A DNA stretch of 64,000 nt from Microbispora rosea. GTDB taxonomy: Bacteria; Actinomycetota; Actinomycetes; Streptosporangiales; Streptosporangiaceae. Location: the NCBI RefSeq assembly GCF_900156315.1, contig NZ_FTNI01000032.1, positions 1 through 64,000 on the forward strand. The letters run 5' to 3'. A model generated the notes under the pieces. The model saw nothing but the letters and a program-made list of their open reading frames with translations, was not told the origin of the DNA and made no database searches. Both the position numbers and the translations under genes were made by a program. This document shows, in pieces, positions 48,591-57,139 of the stretch. Within the stretch, counting starts at the first letter, position 1; each line of letters opens with the position of its first letter.

Positions 48591-51500
48591 TCACCTGTTC
48601 GCGAGCGCTCCGCGGGCCTCGGCGACCCAGCGGGGCACGCCCACCCGCTCGGCCACGGCCAGCGCCTTCTCGTAGTGGTCTCGGGCCGGCAGGCCGAGCC
48701 GTACGGCGAGATCGCCGAGCGTCTTCGCCACCGGCCACAGCGCGACCACGCCGGTGCCGGCCCCGGCGATGCGGTCGCGGAACGGCGCCAGCTTCTCGTA
48801 CGCCTCCCGCATCCGGCCCTCGTCGTCCAGCAGCATCCCGGCGAGCGCCCGCCAGATGAGCGCGAGCTCGTAGAGGAAGTCGGTGCGGACCGGCTCCCGG
48901 CTCGCGGCCACCACCTGGGCGTCCCGCACGTGCCCGGCCGAGGCGAGCGCCACGGCGTAGGCGTCGAGCGTCCACTTCGCGCCGCGCTGGTGGGCCTCGC
49001 CCAGCGGCTCGGCCATCTCGGCGGCCCGCCCGTCCACCAGGTGCAGGCAGAACGTGGCGATCAGCGGCAGGTCCTGGCGGCCTTCGAGCATGCCGGCCCG
49101 CGCGGTAAGCCGCGCCGCGTTCCGGTAGGCCCGCTCGGCCCCGGCGTAGTCGCCGGTGATCATCAGCCGCTGCCCGGCGTACCACGCGCCGACCGCCGCC
49201 GGGGCAGGCAGGGCGTACTGCCGTCCGAGGCGCTCGGCCTGCGCGAGGTGCTCGTCGGCCTCGGCGAAGTCGCCCCGGGCCGCCGCGCACTCCAGCAGCA
49301 CGAGGTGCGCCAGTGTTTGCACCGCGATCTGGCCCGACTCCGCCCCGACCCGCAGCAGCTCGCGGCCGATGGTCTCGCGCTCGTCGACCTGCGTCAGCGT
49401 GTAGGACTGCCGCAGCCGCCCGCTCAGCGCCATCGCCAGCAGCGCCGGGTCGCCGCTCGACCTGGCCAGCTCCTCGGCCTCCAGCGACGCCTGGTAGCCG
49501 CGCTCGGTGGCCGACCCCTCCAACTCCAGGGCCAGCGTCGCGAGCAGGCTGGCCCGCAGCGACTGCTCGCCCTCCGGCAGCTCGACCAGCGCCTTCTCGG
49601 TGACGTCGACGATCTCCCAGGCCGTGCGCGTGAAGTCGCGCGCGATGCCCTTGTGCGGCACCGCGAGCGCCGCCGCGACCCGGGCGGTCAGCTCCAGATC
49701 GCCGAGGGGCAGCGCGACCGCCATCGCCTCCCCCCGATGCGCGCGGGCGGCGGTCATGTCCCCGCACAGCGCCAGCGCCCTGATCATCCGCAGCTGAAGC
49801 TCCAGCCGGTCGCGTACGGATCCACGGCCTGTGCGAGCCCGGTCGAAGGCGGCGATGGCCTGCTGCCAGAGGGTGGCGGCCTCCCGGTGGGCGAACCTGC
49901 GCTCGGCCTGCTCGGCCGCCAGCCCGGCGTACCGCACGGCCTTCGCGGCGGTCTCCACCGTGCCCGCCGCGTCGTAGTGGTGGGCCAGCGCGGCCACGTC
50001 GTTCGGGCTGCGCTGCTCGATCACCGAGGCGACCGCGGCGTGCAGCCGCGAGCGGCGCAGCCGGGAGGCGTCCGAGTAGATCGTGTCCCTGACCAGGTCG
50101 TGGTCGAACCTGAGCAGGCCGGGGCCCGGCTCGGTCGCCAGCCCGGCGAGCAGGGCCGCCTCGACCGCGTCCACCACGGCGTCCTCGTCGCCGGAGACGT
50201 CGACGAGGACGTCCACGTCCACGTCGCGGCCGATCACGGCGGCCTGCAGCAACACCTGCTGGGCCCGCTCCGGCAGCCGGGCGATCCGCCGCCGCAACAC
50301 GTCGCGCACGCCCGAGGGCACCTCGGAGATGTCGGCCTCGGCCTCGAACAGCCGGGCCGTCTCCTTGACGAAGAACGGGTTGCCCCCGGCCCGCTCGACG
50401 ATCGTGCTGACGACCTCGTCGTCCACCTCGTGCACGCAGGTCGCCCGGACGAGCTCCGCCACCGCGGCGTCGTCGAGGCCGCCGAGCCCCACGCGTACGG
50501 GGTCGAGCCGGGCCAGCGCGGCCAGCACATCCTGCTGCTGGTCGTTCAGCTCGCCGTCGCGGCAGGTCACCACGACGAGCACGCGGCTGGCGGCGAGCAG
50601 GCTGGGCAGCGCGCGCAGCAGCGCGAGCGTCTGGTCGTCGGCCCAGTGCAGGTCCTCCAGGAGGATCAGCAGCGGGGCCTCGCGCGCCACGGCCGACAGG
50701 TAGCCGCCGACGGCCCGGTGCAGCCGGAAGCCGCCCGACGCCTCGTCGTCGGCGGTGTCGGGAGCGGCGTCGTCGAGCAGCGGCGCCAGCAGCGCGGCGT
50801 ACTCGCCCGCGCCCCTGCGGGCGACCAGGGCGCGCAGCACCTCGACCCAGGCCCAGCCGGGCGGGGTCGCCGTGCTGTCGGGGCAGCCTCCGGTCGCCCC
50901 TATCCAGCCGTCGCCCTCCAGCCGCTCGAACAGCCGCCGCACCAGCGTCGTCTTCCCCGCGCCGGGGTCGCCGCTGACCACGGCGACCGTGAACCGGCCC
51001 GCCTGGACGCGGGGCGCGGCGGCGGCGAGCGCGGCCAGCTCGGCGTCGCGGCCGACGAACGGCTCGGGCTCCAGCGGCGGGGCGTCGCCGGTGGCGACCG
51101 GCCGGGGCGGCCAGGTCGCGGTGATCTCGGCGGGCCGCCGGGGCGCGGGAAGCACGAGGTCGAGCCCGGGGGCCTGGGCCAGGATGTCCGACTCCAGCTT
51201 CCGCAGCGCCGGCCCCGGGTCGATGCCCAGCTCGTCGGACAGGATCGTGCGGGCCCGGCGCAGCGCGGCGAGCGCGTCGCCTTGCCGCCCGCACCGGTAG
51301 AGCCCGAGCGCGAGCAGCCGCCAGCCCTCCTCACGCAGGGCGTGCTGGGTCGTCAGCGCCTCCAGGTCGGGCACGGTCTCGGCGTGCAGGCCCATCCGCA
51401 GCCCGGCGTCGGCGTGCCGCTCCCTGGCCACCAGGCGCAGCTCGCTCAGCCGCGCCACCTCCGCCTCCGCCCAGGGCTGGTCGGCGAAGTCCGAGTAAGG

Positions 51501-51938
51501 CGTGCCCTGCCACAGCGCGAGCGCGGAGTCCAGCCGGGCCCGGGCGGCCTGGGGGCTCTCCTCCATCCGCTCCCCGGCCGAGCGGACCATGGCCTCGAAG
51601 CGCAGGGCGTCCACCTGCTCCGGGGCGGCGCGCAGGGCGTACCCCGACGCGACGGTCACGAGCAGGCGGTTGGGCCCGCCACGGGGCCGGTTGGGCTCCA
51701 GCACGCGGCGCAGCCGGGAGATGTAGACCTGCAACCCCGACTGGGCGCCCTTGGCGGTGTCGTCGTCCCACAGGTCGAACAGCAGGGTGTCCACGGGCAC
51801 GACCTGGCCGCGCGCCACGAGCAGGCGGGCCAGCACCGCGCGCTGCCGCAGCCCGCCGAGGTCGAGCTCGTCGGTGCCGTCGTGCGCCCCCACCGGTCCG
51901 AGGACCCGGAACGCCACCGGGCTCGTCGGGGGGCTCAT
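48591..51938 (-). CDS. SARP-type regulator with BTAD, AAA ATPase and TPR region
   Basis: A 1115-residue AfsR-like regulator. Residues ~7-100 are the OmpR-type winged helix (VAFRVLGPVGAHDGTDELDLGGLRQRAVLARLLVARGQVVPVDTLLFDLW as family landmarks, then QVYISRLRRVLEP), ~105-255 the BTAD domain (AGERM...ALWQGTPYSDFADQPWAEAE, LGLYRCGRQGDALAALRRAR), ~290-560 an ATPase with Walker A SGDPGAGKTTL and Walker B LLILLEDLHWAD, then a long helical TPR-like C-terminus. Such regulators bind direct repeats near target promoters and often activate secondary metabolism. No biosynthetic genes are adjacent, so targets are unknown. Confidence 0.9.
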   Translation of the reverse strand: MSPPTSPVAFRVLGPVGAHDGTDELDLGGLRQRAVLARLLVARGQVVPVDTLLFDLWDDDTAKGAQSGLQVYISRLRRVLEPNRPRGGPNRLLVTVASGYALRAAPEQVDALRFEAMVRSAGERMEESPQAARARLDSALALWQGTPYSDFADQPWAEAEVARLSELRLVARERHADAGLRMGLHAETVPDLEALTTQHALREEGWRLLALGLYRCGRQGDALAALRRARTILSDELGIDPGPALRKLESDILAQAPGLDLVLPAPRRPAEITATWPPRPVATGDAPPLEPEPFVGRDAELAALAAAAPRVQAGRFTVAVVSGDPGAGKTTLVRRLFERLEGDGWIGATGGCPDSTATPPGWAWVEVLRALVARRGAGEYAALLAPLLDDAAPDTADDEASGGFRLHRAVGGYLSAVAREAPLLILLEDLHWADDQTLALLRALPSLLAASRVLVVVTCRDGELNDQQQDVLAALARLDPVRVGLGGLDDAAVAELVRATCVHEVDDEVVSTIVERAGGNPFFVKETARLFEAEADISEVPSGVRDVLRRRIARLPERAQQVLLQAAVIGRDVDVDVLVDVSGDEDAVVDAVEAALLAGLATEPGPGLLRFDHDLVRDTIYSDASRLRRSRLHAAVASVIEQRSPNDVAALAHHYDAAGTVETAAKAVRYAGLAAEQAERRFAHREAATLWQQAIAAFDRARTGRGSVRDRLELQLRMIRALALCGDMTAARAHRGEAMAVALPLGDLELTARVAAALAVPHKGIARDFTRTAWEIVDVTEKALVELPEGEQSLRASLLATLALELEGSATERGYQASLEAEELARSSGDPALLAMALSGRLRQSYTLTQVDERETIGRELLRVGAESGQIAVQTLAHLVLLECAAARGDFAEADEHLAQAERLGRQYALPAPAAVGAWYAGQRLMITGDYAGAERAYRNAARLTARAGMLEGRQDLPLIATFCLHLVDGRAAEMAEPLGEAHQRGAKWTLDAYAVALASAGHVRDAQVVAASREPVRTDFLYELALIWRALAGMLLDDEGRMREAYEKLAPFRDRIAGAGTGVVALWPVAKTLGDLAVRLGLPARDHYEKALAVAERVGVPRWVAEARGALANR

Positions 51939-52108
51939 CGGGCGCTCCTCCGCTCTCGTGCGCCGTGCCTGCCGGCCGCCGCTGGTCGTCCTGTCTCAGG
52001 CGTCACCGTATGCGCGCCCGCGAAGGGGCACAAGGCATTCACCAACCCGGGCACTCTCACCTTCTCGCCCAGCGAGTGTAGGAGATCGGCAGGGTGACCC
52101 GCAGTTGA

Positions 52109-53194
52109 TCAGCGGACCCGGGTGCGGTGCGGGGAGGCGGCCGATCCCGCCTCTGCGGCCCCGGCGCGGGTCTCCCGCCTGCGCAGCAGGGCCCAGCCGC
52201 CGAGCGCCAGCCCGCCCCAGGGAATCTCGATGGTGTAGGTCCAGAAGCCGAACAGCACGGCGGCCGCGGTGGCCCCGCCCGCGGGCTGCCCGAACGCCCC
52301 GATCAGCAGTGTGGCGACGCCCCCCTCCATGATCCCGGCTCCACTGGGCGTGACGAGGGCGGTGGTGAGGACGCGGCTGAGCGCGAAGACGGCGACGGTC
52401 TCGGCCGGCCCCGGGTAGGAGTCGGTGGCGACCAGGCAGGCGGCCATGATCAGGCACTGCAGGGCGAGGAAGGCGACCATCCCGAGCGACAGGCCCGCCC
52501 ACCGGCTGTGGATGATCTCGGCGGTGTCCCTGCGCAGCCGTTCGATGGCCGCCGACGCCGCGTGCTCCGCCGGGCGGAACCGCCGGGGCGCGAGCCGTAC
52601 GATCCCGTCGAGGACGCGGCCGAGGACGGCGGCGGCGCGGTCCCAGTAGAGCGCCGTGGCGACGACGGCGACGAGGACGAGGATCGAGACGGCCCCGACC
52701 CAGCCCGCCTTGGCGACCGTGGGATTGGTGGCCTTGCCCGCCATGAGCAGGCACACGATCCCCACGGCGGGCAGGATGAACCGGAACAGCGAGTTCCAGA
52801 TGCCGGTGACCAGCGTGTAGACGACGATCGGCCGGTTGGCGAAGCCCCAGCCGCGGGTCATGCCGAACGTCAGGGCCACGCCCGCCGCGCCGCCGAACGG
52901 CAGCAGGTTGCTGACCGCGCTTCCCGCGGCGTTGAGTGTGAGCGCCTGCATGTGCGTGAGCCCGGGCAGCGCGGAGGTCATCACGAACGTGTACGCCAGC
53001 AGGCTCGCCAGCCACAGGACGGTCATCAGCGCGATGGTCTGCCACCCGAGACCGCCGAACTGGTGGCCGATCTCCGTCCAGCTCACGGTGGCGCCGGTGA
53101 GGGTGTGCACGATCTCCGGGAGATAGACCACCAGCGCCGTGGCCAGCCCGAGCGACACCACAGACAGCGCGATCTGCAGCCACTTCCTGTTCAC
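52109..53194 (-). CDS. UPF0104/lysylphosphatidylglycerol synthase-like membrane protein
   Basis: A ~361-residue protein with about eight transmembrane segments and the pattern of the YbhN/LPG-synthase transmembrane family: AGSAVSNLLPFGGAAGVALTFGMTRGWG (residues ~90-117) and RVLTTALVTPSGAGIMEGG (~292-310) followed by FGFWTYTIEIPWGGLALGGWALLRRR. In this family the domain flips or supports lipids, often beside glycosyltransferases. GTG 53194 gives the family N-terminus (NRKWLQIALSVVSLGLA). Same strand and 89 nt downstream of the PIG-L deacetylase gene. Confidence 0.82.
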   Translation of the reverse strand: MNRKWLQIALSVVSLGLATALVVYLPEIVHTLTGATVSWTEIGHQFGGLGWQTIALMTVLWLASLLAYTFVMTSALPGLTHMQALTLNAAGSAVSNLLPFGGAAGVALTFGMTRGWGFANRPIVVYTLVTGIWNSLFRFILPAVGIVCLLMAGKATNPTVAKAGWVGAVSILVLVAVVATALYWDRAAAVLGRVLDGIVRLAPRRFRPAEHAASAAIERLRRDTAEIIHSRWAGLSLGMVAFLALQCLIMAACLVATDSYPGPAETVAVFALSRVLTTALVTPSGAGIMEGGVATLLIGAFGQPAGGATAAAVLFGFWTYTIEIPWGGLALGGWALLRRRETRAGAAEAGSAASPHRTRVR

Positions 53195-53283
53195 CCGCGT
53201 ATGCCCCCAGTCCGGTGTCGGTCCCCTCCAGTCTGCCGGGCCCTCGGGGGCGGCCGAATCCTCCTGACGGAGGAGCACGACCC

Positions 53284-54096
53284 TTAGGGGGTGGCCTGCG
53301 GGCCGCCGTCGAAGGGATGCCGCAGGCGGGTGCCGCGGGGCAGGCCGCGGCGCACGTACCACTCGGTGCCGAAGACGAAGCGGTAGGCGAACCCCGGGAT
53401 CTTCAGCATCGCGCCCAGCGTGCGGTCGCCGTCGCCGCCGGTGGCCTGGCTGGCGTGGGCCGCCATCGCCGCCCTCTTGGCCTTGGCGTACTTGCGCACG
53501 TTGACCCGGTGGGTGATCGAGTCCCGGGGCGAGTAGGCCCGTTCGAAGCTCCGCACGTCGATCGCCGGGTAGAACCGGGAGGCCAGCCGCACGCCCTTGA
53601 GCAGCAGGTCGCGGTCGACCGTCGCCTCCAGCACGATGGGCGTCCCGGCGATCTCGGCGGCCCGGCTGCCGACCCGGTAGACCTGCACGTGGTCGGGGTG
53701 GCCGTAGCCGCCGGCCGGGTCGTAGATCGTGAGGAGGTCGGCCGTCTCCTCCTTGAGCACCGAGGCCAGCCGTTGCGCCGCCTCCTCGATGTCGGCGTCG
53801 ATGAACGCGTCGTCCGGCCGCTCGCCGGCCACGCCGCCGTCGATCGCCAGGCCGGAGTCCCCGTAGCCGAGCAGCACGACCCGGGCACAGCCCAGGGCCG
53901 CGGCCGATCGGTGCAGCTCGTCCATGCGGGTCCTGCCGAGCTCCTCGCCGTGGGGGACTTCGGCGAGGCCGCGCTCACCGGCCGTCGCGACGACGAGCAC
54001 CACGCGGTGCCCCTCGTCGGCCAGCATGGCCATGGTCCCGGCGGTCAGCAGCGCCTCGTCATCGGGATGGGCGTGGAAGAACACCGCCGTCCTCAT
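53284..54096 (-). CDS. PIG-L (LmbE-like) deacetylase
   Basis: A ~270-residue metal-dependent N-deacetylase with the zinc motifs HAHPDDEALL near the start and GGYGHPDHVQVYR near 150. The family includes MshB (deacetylates GlcNAc-inositol in mycothiol synthesis), teicoplanin deacetylase and GPI deacetylases. ATG 54096 is preferred, GTGGGG being 5 nt upstream; ATG 54135 would add 13 residues. The neighbours, a GT4 glycosyltransferase and a UPF0104 protein, suggest a deacetylated amino-sugar glycolipid or pseudo-disaccharide, but a product is not determinable. Confidence 0.85.
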   Translation of the reverse strand: MRTAVFFHAHPDDEALLTAGTMAMLADEGHRVVLVVATAGERGLAEVPHGEELGRTRMDELHRSAAALGCARVVLLGYGDSGLAIDGGVAGERPDDAFIDADIEEAAQRLASVLKEETADLLTIYDPAGGYGHPDHVQVYRVGSRAAEIAGTPIVLEATVDRDLLLKGVRLASRFYPAIDVRSFERAYSPRDSITHRVNVRKYAKAKRAAMAAHASQATGGDGDRTLGAMLKIPGFAYRFVFGTEWYVRRGLPRGTRLRHPFDGGPQATP

Positions 54097-54256
54097 CGCG
54101 CCCCACGGAACGTCGTCATCGCGTGCTCCACTCATCTGCGCCGGCTTCCGCCCATGATCCCACGTGGCCCGGGTCGCGTGACGTCGGCCTCCCCTGTGAG
54201 CAGTCAGGACAGGCGCGCGGTTTGATGGGCGTGGCGTGCTCTGCCAGGCTGACCCG

Positions 54257-55369
54257 GTGAGGATTCTTCACGTCAGCGACTGCTACCTGCCGCGGCTCGG
54301 AGGGATCGAGGTGCAGGTCGCCGACCTCGTCAGGGCCCAGCGAGAGGCGGGCCACACGGTCGAGGTGGTGACGGCGACGCCGGGGGAGCGGCTGCCGGGG
54401 GTGCACCGCGTGGTCGCGAACCTCCCGTTCGACCTGCCCGTCCATCCGCGCGGCACGGCCCACCTTCTCCGCATCATGGCGAGCGGCCGGTACGACGTGG
54501 CGCACGTCCACACGGGGGCCGTCTCGCCGTTCGCGTGGATGGGAGTGCACGCGGCGGTGCGGTCCGGGCTGCCGGTGGTCGCGACCGTCCACAGCATGTG
54601 GGATCCGGTCACCCGGGGCGTCTATCGGGCGCTGGAGGCGGCCTTCGGGTGGCGGCGCTGGGGCCTGGTCCTCACCGCCGTCAGCGAGGCCGCCGCGCGC
54701 CCCATCCGCGCCGTGGCCGGGCCTAGGGTGCCCGTACAGGTGGTGTCGAACGGCCTCGACGTGACCTCGTGGCGGCCCGAGCCCGGTTCGGAACGGCACA
54801 GCGCCGTACGGGACGCCGGGGACGGGACGGTGCATGTGGTGGCGGTGGGAAGGCTGGCGCCGCGCAAGCAGCCGTTGCGCCTGCTCAAGCTGCTGGAGAC
54901 GGCGCGTGACAGGGTGCCGGGGAACGTCGCGATGCGCGCGACGATCGTGGGCGACGGCCCGGCCCGCGGGCGCATGGAGCGCTACCTGAGGGCGCGCCGG
55001 ATGAGCTGGGTGTCGCTGCCGGGCAGGTACAGCCGGGAGCAGATCAAGGACCTGCTGGCCGGGGCCGACGTGTTCGTGGCCCCGGCGCCGCGCGAGTCGT
55101 TCGGCCTGGCCGCGCTGGAGGCCCGCGCGGCCGGCGTGCCGGTGGTCGCGCGGGCGCAGAGCGGCGTGGCCGACTTCGTCAGGCCGGGCAAGGAGGGCCT
55201 GCTGGGCCGCACGTTCGACGACCTCGTCGCCTCGGTCGTACGGCTGGCCCGCGACTCCGCCCTGCGTCAGTCGATCGCCGAGCACAACAGGGAGACGGAG
55301 CCGGTCCGGTGCTCCTGGCCCGCCGTGCTTGAGGGCTTCGCCCACTGCTACGAGCTGGCCGGAAGCTGA
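54257..55369 (+). CDS. Family 4 glycosyltransferase
   Basis: A 370-residue GT-B enzyme: N-terminal MRILHVSDCYLPRLGGIEVQV, with the glycine loop RLGGIE typical of GT4, the middle HVHTGAVSPFAW, and the C-terminal donor-binding EX7E motif in PAPRESFGLAALEARAAGVPVV. The nearest functional relatives include MshA and the PimB/PimC mannosyltransferases. Donor and acceptor are unknown. GTG 54257. It is divergent from the PIG-L gene (160 bp), and its end is 18 nt from the antisense-side small peptide gene. Confidence 0.88.
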   Translation: MRILHVSDCYLPRLGGIEVQVADLVRAQREAGHTVEVVTATPGERLPGVHRVVANLPFDLPVHPRGTAHLLRIMASGRYDVAHVHTGAVSPFAWMGVHAAVRSGLPVVATVHSMWDPVTRGVYRALEAAFGWRRWGLVLTAVSEAAARPIRAVAGPRVPVQVVSNGLDVTSWRPEPGSERHSAVRDAGDGTVHVVAVGRLAPRKQPLRLLKLLETARDRVPGNVAMRATIVGDGPARGRMERYLRARRMSWVSLPGRYSREQIKDLLAGADVFVAPAPRESFGLAALEARAAGVPVVARAQSGVADFVRPGKEGLLGRTFDDLVASVVRLARDSALRQSIAEHNRETEPVRCSWPAVLEGFAHCYELAGS

Positions 55370-55387
55370 TCCGGGGTCACTCGGGGT

Positions 55388-55483
55388 CTAGTAGGGGAGG
55401 ACCCTTCCCGAGGGGGTGCGCAGGTCGATCGGGGCGGGAGTTCTCGGCGGCCGCGGTCGCGGCACGATCTGCACCTTCTTCAT
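55388..55483 (-). CDS. 31-residue Pro/Arg-rich small peptide, oncocin-like core (novel)
   Basis: A 31-codon ORF: start ATG 55483 with a near-ideal Shine-Dalgarno AAAGGAGGG 5-6 nt upstream, stop TAG 55388. The peptide begins MKKVQIV, continues PRPRPPRTPAPIDL (residues 8-21) and ends RTPSGRVLPY. It has seven prolines in the first 18 residues, five Arg and two Lys, no Cys, and no Trp. The block PRPRPPR also occurs in oncocin, a proline-rich antimicrobial peptide that blocks the ribosome exit tunnel. It lies 174 nt downstream of the CysRS paralogue on the same strand, perhaps with its own promoter (GATAAT at 55548-55553). No export signal is seen. I do not recognise it; it may be a PrAMP-like or leader peptide, or a substrate of the CysRS paralogue. 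Confidence 0.65.
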   Translation of the reverse strand: MKKVQIVPRPRPPRTPAPIDLRTPSGRVLPY

Positions 55484-55547
55484 CGGGGCCCTCCTTTCGG
55501 CGGAGTCCGTCAGCTGGTGCCTTCATGATTCCCATGAATTGGCCGAG

Positions 55548-55553
55548 ATTATC
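55548..55553 (-). promoter_or_regulatory. Possible -10 element upstream of the small peptide
   Basis: On the minus strand GATAAT lies 65 nt upstream of the peptide ATG in an AT-rich patch between the CysRS paralogue and the peptide. A matching -35 is poor (AGAACA at 17 nt). The direct AAGAAC repeats next to it are notable. Weak support for an independent promoter. Confidence 0.35.
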
Positions 55554-55657
55554 CTCCGAGCGTCAGTTCTTGTTCTTGTAACATCCGCCCGTCGGTCATC
55601 CGCGCGTGGCGGACGGCTGGGCGGGGGCCGCCCGCACGCCGGCCGGGCGATCAAGAT

Positions 55658-57013
55658 CTATCTGATAAGCGCGGCATGCTCGATTTGGCGGCGTTTAGCG
55701 AGCGCCCTCTCGATGTGCTGCTCCATGATCCGCGCGCGTTCGTGATCTCCCTGCCGGGCGCTGGCGGCGGCGAGATTACGGACCACCCGGAGTACGGCCC
55801 CCGCCACTTCCTGCAGATGCGTTTCCCGATGCCAGGTATCGCTGAGCGGATCGAGGCCGAGCACATTCAGCATGGCCCGGACCGATCGGCATTTCGCGGC
55901 CGCCTGCTCGCGATCTCCGGACGCCAGCGCGGCGTTGCCCTCGGCCACCGCGCCGTGGACGGCCGCGAGGGCCTGCGGCACATTCAGGTCGTTGTCCATG
56001 GCCTCGCTGAACTGCGGGGGGAGGGACGCGGCGGCGTCGGAGGACACCCGCAGCACGAACCTCTCGATCCGCCGGTAGGCCGCCGCCGCCTCGTCCAGGG
56101 CGTCGGGGCTGAATTCCACCGGCGACCGGTAATGGGCCGCCGCCAGGTAATAGCGGAGTTCGGCCGGCCGTACGCGGTCGAGCAGGGCGGGGACGGCCAG
56201 CGGGTTGCGGTGGTGTTTGCGTATCTTCTCGCCCCGGTGCGTCACCGGCCCGTTGTGCAGCCAGAATCGCGCGAAAGAGTCTCCGGCGGCCCGCGACTGG
56301 GCCATCTCGTTCTCGTGGTGCGGAAATATGAGATTGGCTCCGCCGCCGTGGATGTCGAATTCCGCGCCCAGATATCTGCGGGCCATCGCGGAACACTCCA
56401 GATGCCACCCCGGGCGCCCCTCGCCCCAGGGTGAATCCCACACCGGCTCGCCGGGTTTGGCGCTCTTCCACAATGCGAAATCGCGCGGGTCGCGTTTTCC
56501 GTGCTCGTTCTCCTCGGTCGCCCTCAGGTGTCTCGCCTGCTGCCGGGAGAGGGACCCGTAATGCGGGTAGGCGCCGACCGAGAAATAGACGTTTCCGTCG
56601 GACTCGTAGGCGTGGCCGGACGCGACGAGCTGCTCGACCATCTCGATCATCTCCGGGATGTGCCCCGTCGCCCGCGGCTCCACGCTGGGCGGAAGGCATC
56701 CCAGGGCGGTGTAGGTGCGGACGAAGGCGCGGTGGACGGGGTCGGTGACCCGCCACCAGGGAACCCCCTCGGAAATGGCCCTGTGAATTATCTTGTCCTC
56801 GATGTCGGTGACGTTCCGGCAGAGCAGGACCTCATATCCGCTGTTTTTCAGCCAGCGGTGCAGGATGTCGAAATTCACCTGCGATCTGAGCTGTCCCACG
56901 TGCGGCGGAACGACGACGGTGGGACCGCAGAGATAAATCGACACAGTTCCGGGAATTCGGGGGACGAAATCGCGGACGGCGCGGCGATGCGTATCGTAAA
57001 GGCGAAGACCCAC
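55658..57013 (-). CDS. Cysteinyl-tRNA synthetase paralogue with altered KMSKS loop
   Basis: A 451-residue protein like class I CysRS throughout: LYLCGPTV (zinc Cys29), HVGQLRSQVNFD in place of HIGH, HLECSAMA (zinc Cys207), GGANLIFPHHENEMAQS (His232, Glu236) and the DNDLNVPQALAAVHG segment of the helical domain. These are the zinc ligands of E. coli CysRS (28, 209, 234, 238), so cysteine recognition is probably kept. But the ATP-clamping KMSKS is KIRKH (263-267, GEKIRKHHRN), and the C-terminal end (DTPDGxxW tail) is absent. It is therefore likely not the housekeeping enzyme, but a cysteine ligase or a regulator. GC looks lower than its neighbours, so acquisition by transfer is possible. GTG 57013 lacks a strong ribosome site. 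Confidence 0.8.
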   Translation of the reverse strand: MGLRLYDTHRRAVRDFVPRIPGTVSIYLCGPTVVVPPHVGQLRSQVNFDILHRWLKNSGYEVLLCRNVTDIEDKIIHRAISEGVPWWRVTDPVHRAFVRTYTALGCLPPSVEPRATGHIPEMIEMVEQLVASGHAYESDGNVYFSVGAYPHYGSLSRQQARHLRATEENEHGKRDPRDFALWKSAKPGEPVWDSPWGEGRPGWHLECSAMARRYLGAEFDIHGGGANLIFPHHENEMAQSRAAGDSFARFWLHNGPVTHRGEKIRKHHRNPLAVPALLDRVRPAELRYYLAAAHYRSPVEFSPDALDEAAAAYRRIERFVLRVSSDAAASLPPQFSEAMDNDLNVPQALAAVHGAVAEGNAALASGDREQAAAKCRSVRAMLNVLGLDPLSDTWHRETHLQEVAGAVLRVVRNLAAASARQGDHERARIMEQHIERALAKRRQIEHAALIR

Positions 57014-57139
57014 CTAGCCGAGGGTAAGCGACTTATCCGCTCGCTGTCGATAGCGCGGGCCGACCCCGCCCCGCACACCGGGAAATGGCGATTGTGAGGA
57101 CGGGGAATAAGGACGATCCGCCCGCTGGTTGGCGCAGGC

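Noticed and set aside
47253..52097. A 1614-codon open frame on the plus strand
   Set aside because: It is antisense to the carboxypeptidase, VTT and SARP genes and has low-complexity Arg/Gly/Pro composition typical of GC-rich shadow frames; the minus-strand genes have clear family motifs.
55377..55535. A 52-residue alternative ORF (minus) covering the small-peptide gene in another frame
   Set aside because: Its ATG at 55535 has no Shine-Dalgarno at correct distance, whereas the 31-residue frame has AAAGGAGGG; the 52-residue product is a low-complexity acidic/Ala-rich shadow.
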